A DNA stretch of 14,132 nucleotides from Legionellales bacterium (GTDB taxonomy: Bacteria; Pseudomonadota; Gammaproteobacteria; Eutrophobiales; Eutrophobiaceae), in NCBI GenBank assembly GCA_002721165.1, contig PBJS01000002.1, positions 20,430-34,561 on the forward strand, in the 5' to 3' direction. This document shows, one piece after another, positions 1 to 6,834 of this stretch. The notes under the pieces are model-generated. The model searched no databases. It had not been told where the DNA came from and worked only from the letters and a program-made list of their open reading frames with translations. The translations under genes and the position numbers were made by a program. The number at the start of each line of letters is the position of its first letter. Position 1 is the stretch's first letter.

Positions 1-913
1 TTTCTGGTTTTTTAAAATCAAATTGAGCAATATCAAACAAATCTAGTCGCTCTACATCTGTCTCAATTCTCTCTGGCCATGCTAACCCAAAAGATATAGG
101 AACACGCATATCAGGATTACCTAATTGAGCTAACACTGACCCATCTTTATATTCGACTAATGAATGAATAATGCTTTGTGGGTGAATTACGATATCAACT
201 AAATCTGACTCTATATTAAACAACCATGATGCTTCGATAACTTCCAAACCCTTATTCATCATTGTTGCTGAGTCGACTGAAATTTTTCTGCCCATTTTCC
301 ATTTAGGATGTTTGCATGCTTGTTCAGGTGTTTTTGAAGAGAGTTCTTCAATTGGAGTATTAAGGAATGGTCCACCTGAAGCAGTTAACATGATACTTCT
401 AATTGCGCTGCTCTTTTTATTGGTTGTATTAGTAATGCATTGAAAAATTGCATTGTGTTCACTATCGATTGGTATTAATTCAGCATTGCTTTTGGCAATT
501 GTATCCATGAATAATTTACCAGACATTACAAGTGCCTCTTTATTAGCAAGTAATACACGCTTGCCTGCCTTAGCAGCTGCTAGTGTTGGTAATAATCCGG
601 CTGCACCAACTATTGCAGCCATGACATAATCAACTGTGTCGAGTTCCGCAACTTTCACCAAACCATCAATGCCTGTAAAAACTTTTATATCTGGAGCTTT
701 CTTTTTTAATTTTTCCTCCAATTTTGATGCAGATAATTCGTCAGTAATCACTGCATATTCAGGTTGATATTTAAAACACTGCTCAGCTAGAACATCCAGA
801 TTTTTATTTGCTGTTAATGCCCTTACATTGAACTTATCTTGATGACTGGAGATTACATCTAATGTATTAACACCAATGCTGCCTGTTGATCCTAATATTG
901 TTATTTCCTTCAT
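1..913 (-). CDS. dxr: 1-deoxy-D-xylulose 5-phosphate reductoisomerase, C-terminus cut by window edge
   Basis: Dxr converts DXP to 2-C-methyl-D-erythritol 4-phosphate with NADPH and a divalent metal, the first committed step of the MEP isoprenoid pathway in the cytosol. My translation from the ATG at 911-913 gives 304 codons with no stop; family members are about 400 residues, so roughly the last 95 are outside the window. Visible features are the Rossmann loop GSTGSIG at residues 8-14, an ANKEAL segment, the metal-ligand motif PIDSEHN with D150 and E152, a SGGPF segment, and the MNKGLEVIEA motif carrying the third acidic ligand (about E224). It starts only 3 bases after the cdsA stop, with no promoter between them, so it is probably read from the rpsB-side transcript. 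Its product feeds the prenyl diphosphates used by UppS, encoded two genes upstream. The gene looks intact as far as it is visible. Confidence 0.97.
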   Translation of the reverse strand, partial: MKEITILGSTGSIGVNTLDVISSHQDKFNVRALTANKNLDVLAEQCFKYQPEYAVITDELSASKLEEKLKKKAPDIKVFTGIDGLVKVAELDTVDYVMAAIVGAAGLLPTLAAAKAGKRVLLANKEALVMSGKLFMDTIAKSNAELIPIDSEHNAIFQCITNTTNKKSSAIRSIMLTASGGPFLNTPIEELSSKTPEQACKHPKWKMGRKISVDSATMMNKGLEVIEASWLFNIESDLVDIVIHPQSIIHSLVEYKDGSVLAQLGNPDMRVPISFGLAWPERIETDVERLDLFDIAQFDFKKPE

Positions 914-916
914 GTA

Positions 917-1870
917 TTAATTCCAGGCAAAATTGCTAATAAAAATTAAACACATTATATAACCAAAAGAACCGCTGATTAAGCTATCAATTCTATCTAG
1001 AACGCCTCCATGGCCTGGAAGTAATGTGCCGGTATCTTTTTTACCAGCGTATCTTTTAACAACGCTTATAAAAAGATCTCCGATTATTGAAAAAATGACT
1101 GTCACTGAAGACAATAAAATTATTTGTATTGATGATATTTTAGATAGTTCAATAACAAACAAAGTATCAACCTCTAGAAATTCCCTAAAAATATGTAACG
1201 CAAGAAAAGCTGTGATGATGCCCGCAACTACTCCTCCAAATACACCTTCCCAGGTTTTAGCGGGGCTAACTTTACTTGCAAGCGCATGTTTTCCATATTT
1301 TTTCCCAGAAAAATAAGCAGCTATATCGGCACTCCATATTATAAAAAAGAGAAGTAATAGAGAGTACATTTCATTTTGTAATAGGAGTAAAATAATCCCC
1401 ATTCCCCATAATACAAAATAACCGAAAGTTAATATAAGGAAATTCATTAATGGTGCTTCTAGTATCAAGCTCTGCGAGTGCGATTTTTTTTGGTAATTAC
1501 TAATAATTAACGGAACAATAAAGAACCAAAAAATAAAAAATACTCCTGCGATAGATTGCTTCATAACTCCAAAAAGCCAATAGAAAGAATCCCCATCAAA
1601 AATATTTTTGCTTAGACCGTAATTTAATGTTTGTGTTTCGTATATAAATGGTTCTGTAACTATAAAGCACATATAGAATATAAATCCGACAATAGTTAAG
1701 ACTATTGAAAAAATTTGGTATCTATAATTAAATAGTTGATTCCATTCCCATGTACTGGCAAGAATAACCGGTAATAGAATAACCCCAAACCAAAATTTAT
1801 TAAGAAAAATAGTAGGCCATATGACAAGAGGTATTAAAATTAATGCTGTTATTATTCTTGCCTTAAGCAT
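917..1870 (-). CDS. cdsA: Phosphatidate cytidylyltransferase (CDP-diglyceride synthase)
   Basis: CdsA makes CDP-diacylglycerol from phosphatidic acid and CTP in the inner membrane, the branch point for bacterial phospholipids. The protein is strongly hydrophobic, with about eight likely membrane segments. Its C-terminal part carries the family signature (about residues 269-295), including KRYAGKKDTG, then PGHGGVLDRIDS with the conserved acidic and His residues. The frame stays open upstream to an ATG at 1906. I prefer the ATG at 1868-1870 (MLKARIITAL, 317 residues) because homologues begin just before this first membrane segment and the upstream 12 residues are only polar, basic sequence overlapping uppS. 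With this start, cdsA overlaps the uppS stop by 8 bases, which suggests translational coupling. The protein is somewhat longer than E. coli CdsA (285 residues), apparently through a longer loop around residues 75-110. Confidence 0.95.
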   Translation of the reverse strand: MLKARIITALILIPLVIWPTIFLNKFWFGVILLPVILASTWEWNQLFNYRYQIFSIVLTIVGFIFYMCFIVTEPFIYETQTLNYGLSKNIFDGDSFYWLFGVMKQSIAGVFFIFWFFIVPLIISNYQKKSHSQSLILEAPLMNFLILTFGYFVLWGMGIILLLLQNEMYSLLLLFFIIWSADIAAYFSGKKYGKHALASKVSPAKTWEGVFGGVVAGIITAFLALHIFREFLEVDTLFVIELSKISSIQIILLSSVTVIFSIIGDLFISVVKRYAGKKDTGTLLPGHGGVLDRIDSLISGSFGYIMCLIFISNFAWN

Positions 1871-2603
1871 TTTCGTTTTTCTCGATTTGTTTAGACGTCT
1901 TACCAAATCTTCTTTGCCGTTTTGCGTACCACTCCAAAGCTAAATTAAATTGATTCGGATTAAAATCAGGCCACAGAACATCAGTAAAATATAATTCGGT
2001 ATATGCTATCTGCCATAATAAATAATTGCTTAATCTTTTCTCACCACCAGTTCTAATTAGAAGATCCGGCTCATCATAATCTGCGAGTGATAATTTTTTA
2101 TTTATTAACTCTTCATCAATTTCCTTTACACTAATTTTTTGAGAAACAACTTCATCTATTATTGATAACAATGCATGATGAATATCCCAACGCCCGCTAT
2201 AATTTAATGCGATATTTAGAGTCAGCTTTGAATTACCAGAAGTTAACAATTCAGACTCATGCATAGATTTTTTTAGTTTACCGGAAAATTTATCTGTTTC
2301 TCCGATAAAATTTAGTTTTATATTATTTTCATGCAAATCTTTAACTTCAGACTCTATTGAAGATATAAACAGTTCTAATAATAATTGAACTTCTTTTTTT
2401 GGACGCTGCCAATTTTCACGGCTAAATGCATAGACGGTTATTGTGGTTAACTCAAGTTGTATGGCATGTTCGATTAAATTCCTCAGTGTTTTTACACCGG
2501 CTTTGTGTCCCGCAGAACGAGATAGGCCATTCTGCTCTGCCCACCTGCCATTCCCATCCATTATAATAATAATATGCTTGGGTTTAGAGGATTTACTATT
2601 CAT
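1863..2603 (-). CDS. uppS: Undecaprenyl diphosphate synthase (cis-prenyltransferase)
   Basis: UppS adds eight isopentenyl units in cis to farnesyl diphosphate, giving the C55 lipid carrier used for peptidoglycan and O-antigen export. The 246-residue length is normal. Near the N-terminus is IIMDGNGRWA with the catalytic Asp at residue 16, followed by GHKAG. The C-terminal signature runs LLIRTGGEKRLSN (residues 181-193) and continues through WQIAYTELYF, where E203 is the conserved metal/IPP-site acid. The ATG at 2601-2603 is kept because the next Met is inside the catalytic motif. It has no convincing Shine-Dalgarno sequence. It follows frr after a 71-base gap, the longest in this block, which holds only AT-rich sequence with no clear promoter. 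Its 3' end overlaps cdsA. Confidence 0.97.
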   Translation of the reverse strand: MNSKSSKPKHIIIIMDGNGRWAEQNGLSRSAGHKAGVKTLRNLIEHAIQLELTTITVYAFSRENWQRPKKEVQLLLELFISSIESEVKDLHENNIKLNFIGETDKFSGKLKKSMHESELLTSGNSKLTLNIALNYSGRWDIHHALLSIIDEVVSQKISVKEIDEELINKKLSLADYDEPDLLIRTGGEKRLSNYLLWQIAYTELYFTDVLWPDFNPNQFNLALEWYAKRQRRFGKTSKQIEKNENA

Positions 2604-2674
2604 AGTAAATTATGTTATGAATCAGAGAAAAATAATCAATATTTTTTTTGGGAAAGACAAAATTGATAATGATG

Positions 2675-3232
2675 TTAAATTTCTAGCATTTCAGCCTCTT
2701 TTTTCTCAAGGCTCTTTTCAACAAGCGCTATATGCTCATCAGTTAATTTTTGAATTCGTGTCTCTGCCTTGCGCTCATCATCTTCTGAAATAATTTTTTC
2801 TTTCACTAAATTTTTGCATGAAGAATTTGCATCACGCCTTATATTTCGAATCGCTACGCGACATTGTTCAGCTTCAGCACGAACAACTTTAATCAGATCC
2901 TTACGTGATTCCTCAGTTAAAGATGGAAGTGGCACTCTAATAACCTCACCTGCTGTCACAGGATTTAAACCAAGGTCCGCATTCATAATACCTTTTTCTA
3001 TATCTGGTATGCTTCCTTTATCAAATGCATTTACAGCGAGTGTTCTTGCATCCATTACATTAATACTAGCCAGTTGATTAAGCGCTGTATCTGTTCCGTA
3101 ATAATTGATTTTTACATGCTCAAGTAAACTCGGATGTGCACGGCCTGTTCTTATTTTTGCCATCTCACTTTTAAGTGACTCTATGCTTTTAAGCATACGA
3201 TTTTTTGTATCATTAATAATATCTTCAGTCAT
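2675..3232 (-). CDS. frr: Ribosome recycling factor
   Basis: RRF splits the post-termination 70S ribosome together with EF-G. The 185-residue length equals that of the E. coli protein. The N-terminal helix is followed by KIRTGRAHPSLLEHV, then the small second domain (about residues 30-105) containing YYGT, then the conserved PSLTEESRKDL segment. Two long helices complete the three-helix bundle, with IRNIRRDAN at about 128-136. The start has a good Shine-Dalgarno (AGGA, 6 bases before the ATG). It lies 24 bases after pyrH, as in most proteobacteria, and is probably co-transcribed with it. Confidence 0.98.
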   Translation of the reverse strand: MTEDIINDTKNRMLKSIESLKSEMAKIRTGRAHPSLLEHVKINYYGTDTALNQLASINVMDARTLAVNAFDKGSIPDIEKGIMNADLGLNPVTAGEVIRVPLPSLTEESRKDLIKVVRAEAEQCRVAIRNIRRDANSSCKNLVKEKIISEDDERKAETRIQKLTDEHIALVEKSLEKKEAEMLEI

Positions 3233-3256
3233 AATTTTCCTGCATAAAACTAATTG

Positions 3257-3982
3257 TTAATTTACCAAAGTTCCTTCATTTTCTCCCATGGCAGCTCTTA
3301 GTAGTACTCCAGGTTTTGTCATATCTAATATTCTTAAAGGTATTTTATTTTCCCTGCAGAGAACAACTGCAGTTGTATCCATAACACCTAATTTACGCTC
3401 AATCACATCATCATAATTCAATGTTTCGTAACGAATAGCATCATTATTTTTAACAGGATCAGAAGAGTATACACCGTCCACTTTAGTAGCCTTAATTAAT
3501 AATTCAGCATTTATCTCTATTGCTCTCAAACTTGCTGCTGAATCTGTTGTAAAAAAAGGATTGCCTGTACCTGCTGCAAGAATTACGACACGGCCTTTTT
3601 CTAGATGTCTGACTGCACGGCGGCGGATATAGTCCTCACAAACTTGGTTGATTTTTAGTGCTGACATAACTCTAGCGTGTATCTCAATACGCTCCAAAGC
3701 ATCCTGCATTGCAAGAGAGTTCATTATTGTAGCTAGCATACCCATATGATCTGCAGTGGCGCGATCAATACCTCTTGCTGCAAGTCCAGTACCACGAAAT
3801 ATATTACCGCCACCTATAACCAAAGCAACCTCTGCGCCTCTTTTATTAAGTTCAGAAATTTCAGCTGCAAGGCGGTCAATAACCTCAGGGTCAATGCCAT
3901 AAGCTTCATTACCCATTAAAGCTTCGCCACTAAGTTTTAATAAAACCCGTTGATATTTCAGTTCGTTGGGCAAATTAGACAT
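3257..3982 (-). CDS. pyrH: UMP kinase
   Basis: PyrH phosphorylates UMP to UDP and controls pyrimidine nucleotide flow; the bacterial enzyme is a hexamer of the amino-acid kinase fold. The 241-residue length is the same as in E. coli. Motifs seen are LLKLSGEAL (residues 14-22, phosphate-binding Lys at 16), VIGGGNIFRG (55-64, substrate Arg at 63), the D78 region (ATADHMGMLAT), AAGTGNPFFTTDSAA (136-150, with D147) and the nucleotide-site segment KVDGVYSSDP (167-176). It follows tsf after 6 bases. The start has only a distant AAGG about 14 bases upstream, inside tsf, so translation may be coupled to tsf termination. Confidence 0.98.
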   Translation of the reverse strand: MSNLPNELKYQRVLLKLSGEALMGNEAYGIDPEVIDRLAAEISELNKRGAEVALVIGGGNIFRGTGLAARGIDRATADHMGMLATIMNSLAMQDALERIEIHARVMSALKINQVCEDYIRRRAVRHLEKGRVVILAAGTGNPFFTTDSAASLRAIEINAELLIKATKVDGVYSSDPVKNNDAIRYETLNYDDVIERKLGVMDTTAVVLCRENKIPLRILDMTKPGVLLRAAMGENEGTLVN

Positions 3983-3988
3983 ACAAAG

Positions 3989-4858
3989 TTAGTCGCCTTT
4001 TGCTTGTGACATAACTTCTTCCGCAAAATTATCACTACGCTTTTCGATACCTTCTCCCACCTCGTATCGAACAAATGATATAACTTTTGCTTCGGCTGAT
4101 TTCAATATTTTTTCAATAGATTGTTCAGGATCTTTTACGAATGACTGGCCTAATAATGTTATTTCCTTAATATATTTTTTTATTCTTCCTTCAACCATTT
4201 TCTCAATAATTTCAGCCGGCTTACCACTTTCTTGTGCCTGCGCCATATAGATTTCCCTTTCCTTGTCTAAAATTTCCTCAGCTACATTATTTTCATCAAT
4301 GTAAAGAGGTTTACTTGCAGCAATATGCATTGCTATATCCTTTGCCAACTCCTCATTGCCGCCTTCTATTTCTGCAACAACACCAATACGCGTTCCATGC
4401 AAATATAAACCAACCTGATTTTTGAATACACGTTTTTCAAAACGTCTAATCGTGATTTTTTCACCGATTTTTGCAATGAGTTGTTGACACATTTCTTCAA
4501 TAGTCTGGTTTCCAATATTAAATTTATGCAAATCATTAACATCATCTATATCATGATTAATTATTGCTTCAATAATAGTTTCTACGAACGAAAGAAAATT
4601 TTCGTCTTTAGTAACGAAGTCAGTCTCGCAGTTGACTTCAAGGACAACAAGATCGCTTTCATTTTGTTTGATTGAAATGATACCCTCGGCAGCTATTCGT
4701 CCGGCCTTTTTTGCGGCTTTAGCTGCGCCAGATTTTCGCATTACTTCAATAGCAGCTTCAATATCGCCCTTTGTATCACTTAGCGCTTTTTTGCAATCCA
4801 TCATACCGGCGCCAGTACGTTCTCTGAGTTCTTTAACTAATGAAGCAGTAATATTCAT
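3989..4858 (-). CDS. tsf: Translation elongation factor Ts
   Basis: EF-Ts is the guanine-nucleotide exchange factor that recycles EF-Tu. The 289-residue length is normal (E. coli 283). The N-terminal UBA-like domain contains LRERTGAGMMDCKKAL at residues 11-26, a family signature. The second signature, EVNCETDFVTK at residues 74-84, holds the TDFV motif that inserts near the EF-Tu magnesium site. The rest corresponds to the core and coiled-coil regions. A good AAAGGA Shine-Dalgarno lies about 8 bases before the ATG. The gap to rpsB is only 18 bases and holds just this site, so there is no room for an attenuator between rpsB and tsf. Confidence 0.98.
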   Translation of the reverse strand: MNITASLVKELRERTGAGMMDCKKALSDTKGDIEAAIEVMRKSGAAKAAKKAGRIAAEGIISIKQNESDLVVLEVNCETDFVTKDENFLSFVETIIEAIINHDIDDVNDLHKFNIGNQTIEEMCQQLIAKIGEKITIRRFEKRVFKNQVGLYLHGTRIGVVAEIEGGNEELAKDIAMHIAASKPLYIDENNVAEEILDKEREIYMAQAQESGKPAEIIEKMVEGRIKKYIKEITLLGQSFVKDPEQSIEKILKSAEAKVISFVRYEVGEGIEKRSDNFAEEVMSQAKGD

Positions 4859-4876
4859 AAATATTTCCTTTAAAAA

Positions 4877-5866
4877 CTATGTTTTTTTCTTAGCCACCTT
4901 CTTCTTGGTTACCTTCTTCTTAGCCACCTTCTTCTTGGTTACCTTCTTCTTAGCCACCTTCTTCTTGGTTACCTTCTTCTTGGTTACAACAATATTCTCA
5001 GAATCTTTTTTTTCAGAATCTTTATTATTGTCATCTTGAACTAAAATATTGGAGCTAACGACTTTCTTTTTTGTTTTCTTTTTTACAACTTTTACTCTTT
5101 CACCTTTAGTTGTTGTAACTGGCTCACCTGAGTCGTCAATCTCAACTAATTCATCTTTATCTTTGGTTTCATCCAAATATGCTAAAGAGGCTCTCCCCTC
5201 AATAATTGCATCTGACATACCTTTTGTATAAAGAGAAATTGAACGGATTGCATCATCATTACCCGGTATAACGTAATCAATATTTTTTGGACTGTTATTA
5301 CTATCAACAACACCAATGACAGGTATACCAAGTTTAATAGCTTCTTTTACTGCGATATTTTCATATCCAACATCAATAACAAATAGAGCATCAGGAATAC
5401 CCTTCATATCTTTTATTCCTGATAAATTAACTTCTAGTTTTTCTAATTCACGAGCGTACATCAACTGCTCTTTTTTATTGATATGTTCAAAACTACCATC
5501 AGTTTGCATTGCTTCAATTTCTTTCAAACGCTTTATTGAACCGCGGACTGTTTTGAAGTTAGTAAGTAACCCTCCCAACCAACGGCGATTTACGTATGGC
5601 ATCTCACAGCGTTTTGCCTCCTCTAAGACAATTGATTGAGCTGATTGTTTAGTGCCTACAAATAAAATTGTTTTCTTTTTTGATGCTAACTTACTGATAA
5701 AATTAACAGCTTCGTTATAAAGAGGTAAGGTTTTTTCAAGATTAATGATATGTATTTTATTGCGCTGGCCAAATAAATATGGTGCCATACCGGGATCCCA
5801 GTATCGAGTTTGATGCCCAAAATGGACGCCAGCCTCCAGCATTTCACGCATGCTGACTTTTGACAT
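4877..5866 (-). CDS. rpsB: 30S ribosomal protein S2 with long lysine-rich C-terminal extension
   Basis: S2 is a late-binding small-subunit protein on the solvent side of the 30S head-body junction. Residues 1 to about 227 are an ordinary S2: MREMLEAGVHFGHQTR at 6-21, RRWLGGLLTNF at 94-104, and PDALFVIDVGYE with the following helix near 158-185. The start at 5864-5866 is chosen because an AGGAG Shine-Dalgarno sits 8 bases upstream and homologues begin here; the frame stays open to an ATG at 5935, but that stretch is leader. The unusual part is residues 228-329, about 100 residues beyond the usual end (E. coli S2 has 241). It has an acidic stretch (about 231-248), a basic patch (258-270), an acidic Asp/Ser/Lys stretch (277-290), then six KKKVT/KKKVA pentapeptides and a final KKKT (296-329). 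The stop is TAG. The tail's role is unknown; it may bind RNA or DNA. Confidence 0.97.
   Translation of the reverse strand: MSKVSMREMLEAGVHFGHQTRYWDPGMAPYLFGQRNKIHIINLEKTLPLYNEAVNFISKLASKKKTILFVGTKQSAQSIVLEEAKRCEMPYVNRRWLGGLLTNFKTVRGSIKRLKEIEAMQTDGSFEHINKKEQLMYARELEKLEVNLSGIKDMKGIPDALFVIDVGYENIAVKEAIKLGIPVIGVVDSNNSPKNIDYVIPGNDDAIRSISLYTKGMSDAIIEGRASLAYLDETKDKDELVEIDDSGEPVTTTKGERVKVVKKKTKKKVVSSNILVQDDNNKDSEKKDSENIVVTKKKVTKKKVAKKKVTKKKVAKKKVTKKKVAKKKT
4891..4980 (-). repeat. Three perfect 30-bp tandem repeats encoding the S2 tail
   Basis: Positions 4891-4920, 4921-4950 and 4951-4980 are identical 30-base units. Each unit is itself two related 15-base halves, one encoding KKKVA and the other KKKVT, differing at a few bases in the Val/Thr/Ala codons. 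Degenerate half-units continue on both sides (4880-4890 and 4981-4987). The unit is a multiple of three, so gain or loss of copies would keep the reading frame and only change tail length. Confidence 0.97.
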
Positions 5867-5982
5867 GTTAAAATCTCCTATTAGGGTTAAGCCTCCGCAC
5901 CCCCCATATATCAACCTAAATTTTAGGCACCCCATATATGGTTAAAGCATGCGTGTGACGTTAATAATATTGCGTAAACAGC
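5867..5982 (-). promoter_or_regulatory. rpsB 5' leader, candidate autoregulatory RNA (t44/tff position)
   Basis: If transcription starts near 5982, the rpsB mRNA has a leader of about 116 bases. In E. coli the leader in the same map-rpsB gap is known as the t44/tff RNA and takes part in feedback control of rpsB by S2. Here the leader contains a duplicated motif (AUAUAUGGGG-UGC in the RNA, two copies), the inverted repeat CCTAAA-T-TTTAGG at 5915-5927 between them, and a GGUU/AACC pairing option close to the Shine-Dalgarno. The structure is my inference; I cannot say whether it matches the t44 family. Confidence 0.5.
5897..5939. repeat. Short direct repeat in the rpsB leader
   Basis: On the plus strand, GCAC followed by a C run and ATATAT occurs at 5897-5911 (six C in total) and again at 5927-5939 (four C). 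The copies are 15 and 13 bases long, differ only in the C-run length and flank the 13-base inverted repeat at 5915-5927. They lie wholly in the untranslated leader, between promoter and Shine-Dalgarno. Confidence 0.85.
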
Positions 5983-5988
5983 GGGCGC

Positions 5989-6017
5989 TTTATACCATAG
6001 AATATCCTCTACAACAA
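5989..6017 (-). promoter_or_regulatory. Sigma70 promoter of the rpsB-tsf operon
   Basis: Read on the minus strand there is TTGTTG (6012-6017), a spacer of exactly 17 bases, then TATAAA (5989-5994). A TG one base upstream of the -10 (TGGTATAAA) makes it an extended -10. The next bases, GCGCCC (5983-5988), form a GC-rich discriminator, the type associated with growth-rate and ppGpp control of ribosomal promoters. The start should be near 5982. No promoter of similar quality was seen for the divergent map gene; only a weak TTAAAG/TAATAT pair at 5942-5970. Confidence 0.75.
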
Positions 6018-6057
6018 ATACTTAACATATAGAGATTACTGAGAACTAGCCAATTTT

Positions 6058-6828
6058 ATGTCTGTAACCATTAAAACAAGTGAAGAAATTCAAAAAATGC
6101 GAATTGCCGGAAGACTTGCAGCAGATGTTCTGGAAATGATTAGCCCAATGGTAAATGTGGGTCAAAAAACAGGTGAATTAAACAGAATTTGCCACGAATA
6201 CATTGTGAACGAACAAAAAGCAATTCCCGCTCCACTAAATTATCATGGTTTTCCAAAATCAATATGCACGTCAGTTAATCATGTTGTCTGTCATGGTATT
6301 CCTTCGTATAAACAGAAACTTAATGACGGTGATATTATCAACATTGATGTTACCGTCATAAAAGATGGCTACCACGGAGACACTAGCAAAACTTTCTTTG
6401 TCGGAAGAACAAATAAAGAAATAAAAAAGCTTGTGGAAGTTACTTATGAATGTATGAAAGAAGCAATACTTTTAGTTCGCCCCGGTAAACGTTTGGGTGA
6501 TATTGGTCATACAATCCAAACACTGGCTGAAAACAATCATTACTCTGTAGTAAGAGAGTACTGTGGGCATGGAATCGGAAAAATATTTCACGAAGAACCC
6601 CAAGTGCTACATTATGGTAAACCTAATACAGGAATGGAATTGAAAGAGGGCATGATATTCACTATTGAACCAATGATAAATCTAGGTAAAAGATTTGTGC
6701 AACTGTGTGACGATAATTGGACAGTAGAAACCCAAGATAAAAAATATTCTGCGCAATGGGAACATACAGTACTCGTAACAAAAAATGGCTTTGAAGTATT
6801 AACTAAAAGACCAGATGAAGATTTCTAA
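6058..6828 (+). CDS. map: Methionine aminopeptidase, type I
   Basis: Map removes the initiator methionine from nascent proteins whose second residue is small. The 256-residue protein is of the short type I class, lacking the zinc-finger N-terminal extension. All five metal ligands are present at D97, D108, H171, E204 and E235, in the motifs INIDVTV, GYHGDTSKTF, GHGIGKIFHEEP, TIEPM and QWEHT. The substrate-site histidines H79 and H178 are also there. The start aligns with E. coli Map (IKT..E..KMR.AGRLAA), but no clear Shine-Dalgarno precedes it. It is divergent from rpsB across 191 bases and is followed by glnD after 6 bases, so the two are probably co-transcribed. Confidence 0.98.
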   Translation: MSVTIKTSEEIQKMRIAGRLAADVLEMISPMVNVGQKTGELNRICHEYIVNEQKAIPAPLNYHGFPKSICTSVNHVVCHGIPSYKQKLNDGDIINIDVTVIKDGYHGDTSKTFFVGRTNKEIKKLVEVTYECMKEAILLVRPGKRLGDIGHTIQTLAENNHYSVVREYCGHGIGKIFHEEPQVLHYGKPNTGMELKEGMIFTIEPMINLGKRFVQLCDDNWTVETQDKKYSAQWEHTVLVTKNGFEVLTKRPDEDF

Positions 6829-6834
6829 TATCAA

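Noticed and set aside
1871..1906. Upstream ATG at 1906 that would add 12 residues to CdsA
   Set aside because: The added residues are polar and basic, lie deeper inside uppS and have no family counterpart; the ATG at 1870 puts the start directly before the first membrane segment.
4632..5231. Open frames on the plus strand across tsf and rpsB, including one rich in Phe/Thr/Leu repeats
   Set aside because: They are the antisense reading of well-supported conserved genes; the repeats are just the complement of the S2 lysine tail.
5867..5935. Upstream ATG at 5935 that would add 23 residues to S2
   Set aside because: The S2 family starts at MSKVSMREML, a strong AGGAG lies before 5866, and the extra codons fall in the repeated leader sequence.
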